Of a DNA stretch of 64,000 nt, positions 26,105 through 34,940 are shown one piece after another; position 1 is the first letter of the stretch, and each line of letters starts with the position of its first letter. The stretch is from contig DATEKH010000152.1 of the NCBI GenBank assembly GCA_035277525.1, forward strand, positions 1 through 64,000, given 5' to 3'. Source of the DNA: CAIKMD01 sp035277525. Lineage in GTDB: Bacteria > Pseudomonadota > Alphaproteobacteria > ATCC43930 > CGMCC-115725. The notes below the pieces were generated by a model, which did not search any database, was not told the DNA's origin, and was given only the letters and a program-made list of their open reading frames with translations. The translations under genes were made by a program, and so were the position numbers.

Positions 26105-28444
26105 TCATGCGGCCTTGCGTTTCGCCTCGCGGATCGCACGCCACAATGCCTCCGGCGTCAGCGGCATCTCGATGTGCTTGACGCCGAGTGGCGCGAGCGC
26201 GTCGAGCGCAGCACTCATCACGGCGGGTAAAGCGCCGACCGTGCCGGCTTCGCCCGCGCCCTTGACGCCCAACGGATTGACGAGTGTCGGGACCGGATTG
26301 TCCTCGACCTCGATCGCGCAGACATCATCGGCGCGCGGCATGCCGTAATCCATGAAGGAGCCGGTTACGAGTTGCCCCGATTTCGAGTCGTAGACGATCT
26401 GCTCCGTGAGGGCTTGGCCGATGCCCTGAACGACGCCGCCATGGACCTGGCCGTGCAAGGTGAGGTGGTTGATGACCTTGCCGACATCGTCGACCGCGAC
26501 ATAGCGCAGCACATCGAGCTTGCCGGTCTCTTCGTCGATCTCGATCTCGCAGACATGGGCGCCGTTGGGGAAGGTTTGCACCTGCGGCTCGAAGACGCCG
26601 GTGTCGAACAGCCCCGGTTCCATGCCCTTGGGCAAACGTCCCGGCTGGAAAGCGGCGCGCGCGATCTCCCTCAAGGGCAGGCGCCGATCCGTACCCGCAA
26701 CGGAGAAGGTGCCATTCGCGAACTCGACATCGTCCTCCGCCGCCTCGAAGAGATGGGCCGCGATCTTCCGGCCCTTGGCGATGATCTTCTCCGCCGCACG
26801 CACCGCGGCCGAGCCGCCGATCACAGCCGAGCGCGAGCCGAAGGTACCCGTGCCCCAAACGACCTTGTCGGTGTCGCCCTGGAGAAAGGTGATGTCGTCG
26901 AAATCGAGGCCGAGCTTCTCCGACAGGATGATCTTGTACATCGTCTCGTGGCTCTGACCTTGCGCGGTCGTTCCGACCAGCAGCGTCGCCGAGCCTGTGG
27001 CGTCGAACCGGATCTCGGCCGTCTCGGCGCCTGGCGGCGCCGCGGCGCGCTCGATCGCGTTGATGATGCCGATCCCGCGGAGCTTGCCGCGCTTGCGCGC
27101 TTCAATCCGGCGCGCCTCGAAATGTGCGAACGCGGCGCGCTCCAAGGCCCGATCCATGCCCTTCTCGAACTCACCCCCATCATAGGTGTAGACGAGGCCG
27201 GTCTTGAACGGCATCGCCGAGGGCGGAATGATGTTGCGCCGGCGCAGCTCGACGCGGTCGATGCCCGTTTCGCGCGCCGCGCGGTCGATGATGCCCTCGA
27301 TCACATAGCAGGCCTCGGGCCGGCCGGCGCCGCGATAGGGCGCAGTCGCGGTGGTGTTGGTGAAGACGCCGAACACCGTGACGTGAATGGCCGGCGTACG
27401 GTAAACCCCGGCCAGCGTGCCGAGATTGGAGAAGGTCGGCAGCAAATTCGCGTCGGCGCTCAGATATGCGCCGAGATTGGCGTAGGTCTTGACGCGCAAG
27501 GCGAGGAAGGTGCCGTCCTTGTCGAGAGCGAGTTCCGCATCGGTGACATTGTCGCGGCAATGGTCGTCCGAAAGAAAGCACTCGCTGCGCTCGGCGATCC
27601 ACTTGACCGGCCGGCCGAGCTTCCTCGACGCGTAGAGCGCAAGCGCGTTCTCGGGCGACGTATTGCCTTTCGAGCCGAAGGCGCCGCCGATATCGCCGCT
27701 GACGACGCGGAAGCGGTTCTCCGGCATCTTGAAGATGTCTTCAGCGAAGGCGCGGCGCACACCATGGATCGAGCCGATGCAGCCATAGAGCGTGAATTTG
27801 CGATGGCGCGGATCGTAATCGCCGATGCAGCCGCGCGGCTCGATCGCGTTGTGCATGATCCGGCTGATGACGAAGCGCTGGCGGGTGACGTGATGGGCCG
27901 AGGCGAAAGCGGCCTCGACCGCGGCTTTGTCGCCAAGCTCGAAGACGTTCGAGATATTGTCAGGGCACTCGGCCCAGACCGAGGGCGCGCCCGCCTCAAT
28001 CGCATCGGCGGTGCGAACGACCGAAGGCAGCGGCTCATAGGCGATCTCGAGTCGCTCGGCGGCGTCCTTCGCTTCGGCGAGCGACTCGGCGACGACATAG
28101 GCAACCTGGTCGCCGACGAAGTGGGCCGCGCCGCGCGCCAGGCCCGGGTGGGGGCTTTGGTAGAGCGGCGATCCATCGGGGCGTTTACGCGGCATGCGTA
28201 CCTTGAGGCTGCCGATACCATCGGCCTTCAAATCTTCGCTCGTAAAGATGCCGAGAACGCCGGGCATTTGCGCCGCGCGCCGCGTGTCGATCCGGGCGAT
28301 GCGTGCATGCGCATGCGGCGAGCGAAGCACGTAGCCATAGGCCATGCGCGGCAGCACCCGATCGGCGATGAACTCGCCTTGACCGCGCAGCAGCCGCGGA
28401 TCTTCCTCGCGCGGCACCGACTGACCCATCCCGAACTGTCCCAT
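26105..28444 (-). CDS. Molybdopterin-binding hydroxylase large subunit (xanthine dehydrogenase family)
   Basis: A 779-residue protein of the CoxL/XdhB large-subunit family, which binds the molybdenum cofactor and hydroxylates aromatic heterocycles or aldehydes with water as oxygen source. GGAFGSKG (about 265), the APYRGAGRPEA loop (form II, not the CO-dehydrogenase AYRCSFR loop), TTAQGQSHET, and GVKGAGEAGTVGA near the C-terminus, which carries the catalytic Glu, are all present. No FAD subunit or 2Fe-2S subunit is encoded next to it, which is unusual because these normally form one operon. ATG 28444 follows GAGGGA. It lies 17 bases after the RutA-like monooxygenase. Confidence 0.92.
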   Translation of the reverse strand: MGQFGMGQSVPREEDPRLLRGQGEFIADRVLPRMAYGYVLRSPHAHARIARIDTRRAAQMPGVLGIFTSEDLKADGIGSLKVRMPRKRPDGSPLYQSPHPGLARGAAHFVGDQVAYVVAESLAEAKDAAERLEIAYEPLPSVVRTADAIEAGAPSVWAECPDNISNVFELGDKAAVEAAFASAHHVTRQRFVISRIMHNAIEPRGCIGDYDPRHRKFTLYGCIGSIHGVRRAFAEDIFKMPENRFRVVSGDIGGAFGSKGNTSPENALALYASRKLGRPVKWIAERSECFLSDDHCRDNVTDAELALDKDGTFLALRVKTYANLGAYLSADANLLPTFSNLGTLAGVYRTPAIHVTVFGVFTNTTATAPYRGAGRPEACYVIEGIIDRAARETGIDRVELRRRNIIPPSAMPFKTGLVYTYDGGEFEKGMDRALERAAFAHFEARRIEARKRGKLRGIGIINAIERAAAPPGAETAEIRFDATGSATLLVGTTAQGQSHETMYKIILSEKLGLDFDDITFLQGDTDKVVWGTGTFGSRSAVIGGSAAVRAAEKIIAKGRKIAAHLFEAAEDDVEFANGTFSVAGTDRRLPLREIARAAFQPGRLPKGMEPGLFDTGVFEPQVQTFPNGAHVCEIEIDEETGKLDVLRYVAVDDVGKVINHLTLHGQVHGGVVQGIGQALTEQIVYDSKSGQLVTGSFMDYGMPRADDVCAIEVEDNPVPTLVNPLGVKGAGEAGTVGALPAVMSAALDALAPLGVKHIEMPLTPEALWRAIREAKRKAA

Positions 28445-28461
28445 TTGCGCGATTCCCTCTC

Positions 28462-29625
28462 TCAGACCGACGTCGCGGCCGGACTGCTGGCGGCGCGCCG
28501 CAATCCGGCTTGCTCGAGCCGCGGCATCACGTCTTTCTGCCAGCGTGTCATGCCGTCCCAATAATCGAGCCAGCGCAACAGAACGCCGTCGATGCCGATC
28601 CGCGACAATTTCTGCAAACTGTCGACGATATGATCCGGCGTGCCGATGAGCGGATAGCCGCCCCAGCCGAGCTTGGCGACATAACGCAGCTGCTCCGCCT
28701 TCTCGGGCATGAGTTTGTGCATCTCGATGTTCTGAATGCGCAGAAGGTTTTCGACCGCCTCGTCATCGCCTTTCTCGATCGCGTAGTAATGCGCGTAATC
28801 CTGCGCCTGCTTCATGGTGTCGCGCTGCACGACCGGCGCGCCGCTCCAGATCTGAATCTCGCGCCCGAATTCCTCGCGCGCGATACGGCGATAGGATTCG
28901 ACGTGGGCGCGCGTGCGCTCCAAATCGCTGCCGTCGATATGGATGAATGCCATATCGGCGTATTTGGCGGCGAAGCGCTGTCCCTTGCCCGAGGCGCCGG
29001 CGTTCATCAAAGGCGGGCAGGGCTTTTGGATGGGCTTCGGCATCGAGAAGCCTTTGACCACGCGCAAGAACCGCCCTTCGTAGTCGAATTCCTCCGCGCG
29101 CGTCCACAGCAGCTTGACGATCTCGATCCATTCGGCGGCGTACTCGTAGCGCATGTCGTGTTCCATCAGCGGCGCGCCGAACATCTCGAGTTCGGGCCGG
29201 AACCAGCCGCAGACGATGTTGAGAGCGAAGCGGCCATTGCCGATATGGTCGACGGTCGCGGCCTGCTTCGCCGCCATCACCGGATGGACGGTTGGAACAT
29301 GCGAGGTGGTGAGGATGGCGACGCGCTGCGTCGCCTGTGCGAGGCCCGCCGCCCAGGTATAGGTCTCGAAGTTGGTGCCGTTGAAATTGGATTTGCCGCC
29401 GAAGCCTTTCCAGCGGGCGACCGGCACCACGGCCTCATAGCCGTAGCGGTCGGCGAGCTCGGCGAGGCTCAGCGTATTGGGCCAGTTGAGCACATAGGCT
29501 TCCTCGGCCGTGGTGATGGCGCAGCCATTGCTGACATTGGTGCCGAAGATGCCGAGCTTCAGCTTGTTCTCGCTGAAGAGCGGATTGGTCGCGCCGCGGG
29601 AATCGGCGGTCCTGGTCATGCTCAT
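28462..29625 (-). CDS. LLM-class flavin-dependent monooxygenase, RutA-like
   Basis: A 387-residue luciferase-like monooxygenase. RWKGFGGKSNFNGTNFET followed by WAAGLAQATQRV, the HPVMAAKQAATVDHIGNGRF strand and NIVCGWFRPELEMFG resemble the pyrimidine oxygenase RutA and related enzymes that open or oxidise N-heterocycles and alkyl compounds with reduced FMN. PPLMNAGASGKGQRFAA binds the flavin phosphate. No flavin reductase is encoded nearby. ATG 29625 has GGTGAG upstream; an ATG two codons later is possible. Position between the fused TRAP permease and the molybdenum hydroxylase suggests it works on the imported compound. Confidence 0.88.
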   Translation of the reverse strand: MSMTRTADSRGATNPLFSENKLKLGIFGTNVSNGCAITTAEEAYVLNWPNTLSLAELADRYGYEAVVPVARWKGFGGKSNFNGTNFETYTWAAGLAQATQRVAILTTSHVPTVHPVMAAKQAATVDHIGNGRFALNIVCGWFRPELEMFGAPLMEHDMRYEYAAEWIEIVKLLWTRAEEFDYEGRFLRVVKGFSMPKPIQKPCPPLMNAGASGKGQRFAAKYADMAFIHIDGSDLERTRAHVESYRRIAREEFGREIQIWSGAPVVQRDTMKQAQDYAHYYAIEKGDDEAVENLLRIQNIEMHKLMPEKAEQLRYVAKLGWGGYPLIGTPDHIVDSLQKLSRIGIDGVLLRWLDYWDGMTRWQKDVMPRLEQAGLRRAASSPAATSV

Positions 29626-29724
29626 GCGCTCACCCGGGGCTGCGCGTTTTCGTTTCGACAATCGGCGGCCCTTGACACTCGACGATAGCAGAGGCGTGGC
29701 CGGGCCGGCCATGGCTGCCGGTGG

Positions 29725-31677
29725 TTAGCTGGCTCCCATGGTCGAGACCAGCCAAAGGCAGATTCCGGGGAAGAGGACGAGGATCGCGAGCTTCACCAGA
29801 TCGGCAATGACAAAGGGAAATACCCCCTTATAGACCGTCCAGATCGAGACGTCCGGCTGGATGCTTTTCAAGACAAAGACGTTGAGGCCCAGCGGCGGAT
29901 GGATGAGGCCGGTCTCGACCACGCAGAGATTGATGATGCCCCACCACAGCACGTCATAGCCGAGATGGAGCACCAAGGGCGTCACGATCGGAACCGTGAT
30001 CACCATCACGGCAAAGGATTCCATCACCGAGCCGAGCAGCAGATAGACGAGCAGAATGACCGTGACGATGGTGATCGGCGCCCAGCTGAGATGCGATAGG
30101 AAGGTGGTGGCGCTTTCGGTCAAGGCGCTAACGCCGACAAAGAACGAGAAAATCTGTGCGCCGAAGATCAACCCATAGATCATTGCCGTGGTGGCGGTGG
30201 TGCCTGCCATCACGTGCCAGAAGGCACTGCCTTTGAGCTTGCCGCGGAAAAGGGCGCAGAGGAAGGATTCGAACGCGCCGACAGCCGCGGCCTCGGTCGC
30301 GGTGAATACCCCGAAATAAATGCCCCCGAGCACGCTGCCGAAGAGCAGCGCCGCCGGCCCGCAGCGCGACAAAGCCGCGATGAGGCTGCCAGCTTCGATG
30401 TCGCGATTGACGGGCGCCGAGGCGGGCGAGACGCGGACATAGATCGCGATGGTGACGAGATAGAGCGCCGTCGCCAGCAGTCCGGGCAGGATGGCGGCAA
30501 CGAAAAGCTGCCCAACCGAGGCTTCCGAGAGGAGGGCGAACAGGATGAGCGGGCCAGAAGCCGGCGGCAGCAACGCGCCCAGCGTCCCGCCTGCGGCGCA
30601 GACGCCGGTGGAGAAGGCCGGCGAATAGCCGCGCGACTGCATCTCGGGAAGCGCAACCTTGCCGATCGTGACCGTGGTCGAGATCGAATGGCCGGTGAGC
30701 GCGCCGAAGCCCGCACAACCGGCGATGGTGGTCAGCGCCAATCCGCCCCGCAGCCGCCCGAGCAGTACATGGGCGAGGCGATAGACATCCTCGGAAATGT
30801 CCGCGACCGCGGCGAAGCTTCCCATCATCAGGAAAAGCGGCAGCGTGGCGAGCTGGGTGTTGCCCAAAAACCCGGTCACCTCGGTCGCGGCTGCGCCGAG
30901 CGACGGCATCAAGCCGATGAACATGGCCGAGCTGATGACGCCGACAATCCCCATGATCGCGGCGATCGGAATGAGAACCAGGGTCAGGAGCCACATCACC
31001 ACGAAAACGATCGTGACGGTGAGTCCGATATGGCCCTGCGCCCAATTCGAAATCGCGGCTGCGTGGTCGATCCATTGCCACGCTGCAAGCCCGATGGCAG
31101 CCGTGACGAGCGCCGCACCAAGCACACCGCGGCCGCCGTAAGCGGCGGCACGACGCGCCTCGTTGATGATGATGACGGCTTGGACCACCGCGCCGAAAGC
31201 GAGTAGCCCCGCCACGCAATAGATGAAGGGGGCTTGAGGCAGGCCGAGGATGACTGTCGTCCGCCCCTCCTGCGCCAGCGTACTGGCGTAGCCGAAAATG
31301 CGGACCGCGAGCACGGCATAGAAGAGCCAGAGAAAGGCGCTGCCGAGGACTTCGAGCCACGCCTTGAGGCAGGGGCTGAAATAGCGCGCGACGAGGTCGA
31401 TCTTGAGATTGACGCGCTGCGTCATTCCCGCGGGAATGCACGCGGAAATGGCGACCGAGAACGTCATCTGAACGATCTCGTTGATCGCCGGTATGGGCTC
31501 GTTCGCAACCCAGCGCAGCAGCACGTCGAGCATCGTCACCGCGGCGACGAAGAGCATGCCGCAAACGCAGGCGATGGCGACGACCCGCGAGGCTTCGCCC
31601 AGCACGAATTCGAGGCGGTCGAGAAAAGAGCGGCTCGAAACGGGGGCTTCCAGCGTCTCGGCTTGTGCTGCAGCCAC
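29725..31677 (-). CDS. TRAP transporter fused permease (DctQ-DctM)
   Basis: A fused permease of about 650 residues. The first 200 residues are a DctQ domain (VTMLDVLLRWVANEPIPAINE..., then RVNLKIDLVARYF), followed by linking helices and a DctM domain from about residue 230 with GFGALTGHSISTTVTIGKVA, GTLGALLPPASGPLILF and WWGIINLCVVETGLIHPPLG. I prefer the GTG at 31677, which has a GGGAGG seven bases upstream; the ATG two codons before it is too close to that site. The partner binding protein is at 25056-26066 in the same operon. It follows the LysR gene after 130 bases. Confidence 0.92.
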   Translation of the reverse strand: MAAAQAETLEAPVSSRSFLDRLEFVLGEASRVVAIACVCGMLFVAAVTMLDVLLRWVANEPIPAINEIVQMTFSVAISACIPAGMTQRVNLKIDLVARYFSPCLKAWLEVLGSAFLWLFYAVLAVRIFGYASTLAQEGRTTVILGLPQAPFIYCVAGLLAFGAVVQAVIIINEARRAAAYGGRGVLGAALVTAAIGLAAWQWIDHAAAISNWAQGHIGLTVTIVFVVMWLLTLVLIPIAAIMGIVGVISSAMFIGLMPSLGAAATEVTGFLGNTQLATLPLFLMMGSFAAVADISEDVYRLAHVLLGRLRGGLALTTIAGCAGFGALTGHSISTTVTIGKVALPEMQSRGYSPAFSTGVCAAGGTLGALLPPASGPLILFALLSEASVGQLFVAAILPGLLATALYLVTIAIYVRVSPASAPVNRDIEAGSLIAALSRCGPAALLFGSVLGGIYFGVFTATEAAAVGAFESFLCALFRGKLKGSAFWHVMAGTTATTAMIYGLIFGAQIFSFFVGVSALTESATTFLSHLSWAPITIVTVILLVYLLLGSVMESFAVMVITVPIVTPLVLHLGYDVLWWGIINLCVVETGLIHPPLGLNVFVLKSIQPDVSIWTVYKGVFPFVIADLVKLAILVLFPGICLWLVSTMGAS

Positions 31678-31807
31678 GATCATGCCTCCCCGCGCGGCAC
31701 CCTGCTTCTCGCGCGCGGCAAAGCCTCTGCGGTCGCGCTTGCCGCTGCCGCGCAAATCTAATCCAGAACGACAGCGCCGTCGATCAGCTTGGTAATGCGC
31801 GCGCGGC

Positions 31808-32764
31808 TCACGCCGGGACAGTGCCGCGCGGCTGGGCCGCTCCGCCTTTCGCCGCGGGCGGCGGCCGCCGCGTTTCCGCGATCTCTTTCACGAATTGGCT
31901 GCGGAAGCGCTCGAGCCGCGGCGGTAGCACGTCTTGGCTGCGCAAAAGCTGGATCGAGACCGTCTGGGGCGGATGAACCGCCACGGCCGACAGCAAGCCG
32001 CGCGCGATCTCGCGCTCGGCCGCGATCCGCGGCACCAGCGCGACGCCGCCGCCCGCCGCGATCATGTATTTGAGCGATTCGAGATCGTCGCAATCGGCGA
32101 CGATCTCGGGCGTCAAATTGCGCTCGGCGAAGGCGGCGAGCAGAGCGGGGGCATAGCCCATGCGCGGCTCGTTCACGATCAAGGGCAGGCCTGAAATCTC
32201 CGCAAGCTCGATCGGGTCGCGCCGCTTCGCGAGGGCGTGGGTCGGCGGAACCAGCAAGACGATGTCGGAGGTCGCGAGCTGATCCCAGATCAGCTTGTCC
32301 GGGACGTCCGTCGTCTCGCCTTCGATGACGAGGCCGAGATCGAGCCGCCTTTGCCGGATGAGGCGGTGGATTCGCCGCGCCGTCGCCGTCACGACATCGG
32401 GCCTGATCTTCACGCTGCTGCGCGAAAGCGCGCGCACGATACGCGGCACCATGCTTTGCACGAGGCCGGAGTGAATGCCGATGCGGATCGCCGTGCCCGG
32501 CTTGCCCCTGAGCTCGCGCGCGAAATCCTTGAGCGCGGAAAGCCCGTTGACCAGGCTTTCCGCCGATTCGAGAAATGCCTGTCCGTTCGCGCTCGCTTCG
32601 ACGCCGCGGCTGTTGCGATAGAACAGGCTGAAGCCCAACTCGTCCTCGAGCAGCCTGATCTGCCCGCTCAAGGTCGGTTGGGAGACGCCCATTTTCACGG
32701 CGGCGCGGCTGAAGCTGCGCTCATGCCAAACGGCGTGGGCATATCGCAACTGACGGTCGTTCAT
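31808..32764 (-). CDS. LysR-family transcriptional regulator
   Basis: A 318-residue LysR regulator. The winged helix-turn-helix lies at about residues 1-60 (RQLRYAHAVWHERSFSRAAVKMGVSQPTLSGQIRLLE), followed by the linker helix and a two-domain effector-binding region (IRIGIHSGLVQSM..., LVPPTHALAKR..., GGGVALVPRIAAER). The first positions carry MNDRQLRY; ATG 32764 is chosen, as the 20 residues upstream in frame fall inside the operator. It is divergent from the LigA gene, with a perfect LysR-type palindrome between them. It probably controls both the leftward and the rightward operon in response to a pathway metabolite. Confidence 0.93.
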   Translation of the reverse strand: MNDRQLRYAHAVWHERSFSRAAVKMGVSQPTLSGQIRLLEDELGFSLFYRNSRGVEASANGQAFLESAESLVNGLSALKDFARELRGKPGTAIRIGIHSGLVQSMVPRIVRALSRSSVKIRPDVVTATARRIHRLIRQRRLDLGLVIEGETTDVPDKLIWDQLATSDIVLLVPPTHALAKRRDPIELAEISGLPLIVNEPRMGYAPALLAAFAERNLTPEIVADCDDLESLKYMIAAGGGVALVPRIAAEREIARGLLSAVAVHPPQTVSIQLLRSQDVLPPRLERFRSQFVKEIAETRRPPPAAKGGAAQPRGTVPA

Positions 32765-32793
32765 GGCCCGCCCGTTCGCTCGGAATGATGCAT

Positions 32794-32812
32794 CTATCGG
32801 TTTTTCCGATAG
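32794..32812. promoter_or_regulatory. LysR-type operator, perfect T-N11-A palindrome
   Basis: ctatcgg at 32794-32800 and ccgatag at 32806-32812 form a perfect 7+7 inverted repeat around five T residues. The inner ATCGG-N5-CCGAT fits the LysR consensus T-N11-A (T32797 and A32809). It lies 30 bases upstream of the LysR start and about 107 bases upstream of LigA, the usual place for autoregulation and divergent activation. Confidence 0.75.
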
Positions 32813-32918
32813 CGGCATCTTCAAATATTCCTAGATTCCACAAGGCGACGCAACATAATCGGAAGGGCCCTGCCGCGGGCTGCCGCGAGGCGGGAGCGCA
32901 ACGGGAGAGTCGAGCGGG

Positions 32919-33236
32919 ATGTCGGATTACGAGCTCAATCGCGCGATTCATCACATCTATACCGACCGCGAGCGCACCGCCGCGTTTCGCCGCGGCGATT
33001 ACGCCGTTCTCGACCATTTCGGTCTCGCGCCCGAGGAGCGCCGCGCTCTCGAAGCGCGGGATTTCCCGCGCCTCTGGGCGCTCAACGTGCACCCGGTTCT
33101 GTTGTTTCACCTATCGGCGGTGCTCAATCCGCGCGAATGGTATCTGCAGAACGTGGTGCCGAAGATAAAGGACGTGCCGAACCGGTTTTACGACTATTAC
33201 CATCCGCGCGGCGGCGGGGCCGCGGGGCAGGCTTAA
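32919..33236 (+). CDS. LigA-type small subunit of extradiol ring-cleavage dioxygenase
   Basis: A 105-residue protein of the LigA subunit family of protocatechuate 4,5-dioxygenase-type enzymes. The helical domain segments DYELNRAIHHIYTD, RRGDYAVLDHFGLAPEERRAL and HPVLLFHLSAVL are characteristic, as the LigA chain caps the active site of the catalytic LigB chain. The partner LigB is at 34090-34923, but an ABC permease gene is inserted between them. ATG 32919 follows a GGGAGAG-type ribosome binding site. It is the first gene of the rightward LysR-controlled operon. Confidence 0.9.
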   Translation: MSDYELNRAIHHIYTDRERTAAFRRGDYAVLDHFGLAPEERRALEARDFPRLWALNVHPVLLFHLSAVLNPREWYLQNVVPKIKDVPNRFYDYYHPRGGGAAGQA

Positions 33237-33241
33237 TCTTC

Positions 33242-34066
33242 ATGGCTGTGCCGGGCGATCAGGTCCACGCCGTCACGCAGCGGCGTCCCCGCCTCGGTCC
33301 GCGCCTCTCGCACGTCAACATCCATATCTGGCGTGGCCTCGTCTTCGTGCTGCTGGTCGTGGCGTGGTGGCTGCTTGCCGCGCTCGCCGGCGAGAATTTC
33401 CTCCCCACCCCTTGGGAAACCGTGATCGCCGGCGTCCAAGTCGTCGGCGATGGCAGCGTGCCGATCGCGACGCTCGACAGCCTCACGGTCTTTCTCTCGG
33501 GATTCGTGCTGGCAGCGCTCTTTGCGATTCCCTTCGGCTTGCTGATGGGCGGATTCCGCGTCTTCGGCGCCGCGCTCGAGGGCTATGTCAATGCGCTCGC
33601 GGCGATGCCGCGGGTGGCGTTCATTCCCCTCATCATCGTGTTTCTCGGGCTCGGCTACGAAGCGAAGATCTTCATCGTCTTCCTCGGCGCGGTGATGCCC
33701 ATCCTCATCAACACCTATGCGGGCGTGCTCAATTGCGATGGCGAGCTGGTCGAGATGGCACGCTCGGCCGGCGCGCGCGACGTGCAGATCTTTCGCAAGA
33801 TCATGCTGCCCGGGGCCCTGCCGTACATTACGGCGGGCTTGCGCGTCGGCGCCTCGCTGGCGCTCATCAACACGGTCGTCGCGGAACTCTACACCGCGGT
33901 CAAGGGGCTGGGCGGGCTGCTCTCGGTCTATGGCAACAGCTTCCGCATGGCGCCCTACTTCGTCGTCGTGTGCGTGCTGGCCGTGATCGGCATGCTGATC
34001 ATGCAATCGTTGAAGCTCGTGGAGCGCCGCATGGAGCGCTGGCGCTATCGCGGCGAGCGCGTGTGA
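33242..34066 (+). CDS. ABC transporter permease (NitT/TauT/SsuC type)
   Basis: A 274-residue inner-membrane permease with six hydrophobic segments. GALPYITAGLRVGASLALINTVVAE is the conserved EAA-type loop region that contacts the ATPase, and PRVAFIPLIIVFLGLGYEAKI is typical of the SsuC/TauC family. It works with the binding protein at 34941 and the ATPase at 35966. It begins five bases after LigA. The stop is 23 bases before LigB. The ribosome binding site is weak, which fits translation coupled to LigA. Confidence 0.92.
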   Translation: MAVPGDQVHAVTQRRPRLGPRLSHVNIHIWRGLVFVLLVVAWWLLAALAGENFLPTPWETVIAGVQVVGDGSVPIATLDSLTVFLSGFVLAALFAIPFGLLMGGFRVFGAALEGYVNALAAMPRVAFIPLIIVFLGLGYEAKIFIVFLGAVMPILINTYAGVLNCDGELVEMARSAGARDVQIFRKIMLPGALPYITAGLRVGASLALINTVVAELYTAVKGLGGLLSVYGNSFRMAPYFVVVCVLAVIGMLIMQSLKLVERRMERWRYRGERV

Positions 34067-34089
34067 AGAAACGAAATCGGAGTTTCGCA

Positions 34090-34923
34090 ATGGCGCAAAT
34101 TGTTTCGGTGATCGCCTCGACGCACAATCCGCGCATCTTCTGGAATCGCGATCAGGCCGATCCCGCCGATATGGCGACGCTCTACGCCACCTTCGGCGAC
34201 GTGCGCCGCATGCTCGCCGAGACCAAGCCCGATCTCATCGTCGGCGTCGCCAACGATCATCTCGACAATTTCTTTTTCGACAATCTGCCGACTTTCGCGA
34301 TCGGCACCGGCGAAATCGCCGAGGGGCCGTTCTGGTACGAAACTGACGTCATGAACCTTCCGCGTTACCGCGCCAAGGTTCACCAGCCGCTGGCGCAATT
34401 CCTTCTGCGCGACGGCATCGAGCAAGGCATTCAATTCTCGCAGGTGCACGACTTCAAGATCGACCATGCCTTCACCGTGCCGCTGTCCTTCGTCCGGCCC
34501 GAGGAAGACCTGCCGATGGTGCCGGTGATGACCAACGCCTTCGGCTATCCCATCCCGACCAACCGGCGCTGGTATGAGCTCGGCCGCTTCCTGCGGCGCG
34601 GAATCGAAGCCTGGCCCGGCGCCGAGCGTGTCGCGGTCGTCGGCTCGTTCAACCTCACCGTCGAGGTCGGCGGCCCGAAAATGGGCAATTACAATTTCGA
34701 TCTGCAACGCTGGATGCTCGAGCAGATGCGGCTCGGCCATCGCGACGAAATCCTCAACGTCTTGACCGTTCCGCGTCTCATCGAGGAAGGCAACTCGACC
34801 GCCGAGTTCCTCAACTACGTGACGGTGCTGGGCGTGGTCGAGGACAAACCGCCGACTTTCATACAACACAAGCCGGTCAAGGGTGTCGGCACCTGCCCGG
34901 TCGCGTTCTGGAACATGGGATAG
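34090..34923 (+). CDS. LigB-type catalytic subunit of extradiol dioxygenase
   Basis: A 277-residue class III extradiol dioxygenase. H12 in ASTHNPRIF and the NDHLDNFF segment near residue 57 provide the expected His ligands, and the Glu/His residues in VGSFNLTVEVGG and later positions complete the usual LigB arrangement. In the protocatechuate 4,5-dioxygenase the equivalent of the GGLSH motif is at this place; here it reads GSFNLTVE, a variant that lacks the usual Ser-His, so iron binding or substrate may differ. It would open a catechol-type ring next to a hydroxyl. ATG 34090 has CGGAG eight bases upstream. It lies between ABC transporter genes. Confidence 0.82.
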   Translation: MAQIVSVIASTHNPRIFWNRDQADPADMATLYATFGDVRRMLAETKPDLIVGVANDHLDNFFFDNLPTFAIGTGEIAEGPFWYETDVMNLPRYRAKVHQPLAQFLLRDGIEQGIQFSQVHDFKIDHAFTVPLSFVRPEEDLPMVPVMTNAFGYPIPTNRRWYELGRFLRRGIEAWPGAERVAVVGSFNLTVEVGGPKMGNYNFDLQRWMLEQMRLGHRDEILNVLTVPRLIEEGNSTAEFLNYVTVLGVVEDKPPTFIQHKPVKGVGTCPVAFWNMG

Positions 34924-34940
34924 GCAAAAGGAAAATTATC

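Noticed and set aside
26372..28564. Open frame of 730 codons on the plus strand
   Set aside because: It is the complement of the molybdenum hydroxylase and has an Arg/Asp/Gly-rich composition without motifs.
33364..34089. Frameshift joining the ABC permease region to LigB
   Set aside because: The frame upstream of 34090 is only a shadow of the permease; the LigB start has its own ribosome binding site.
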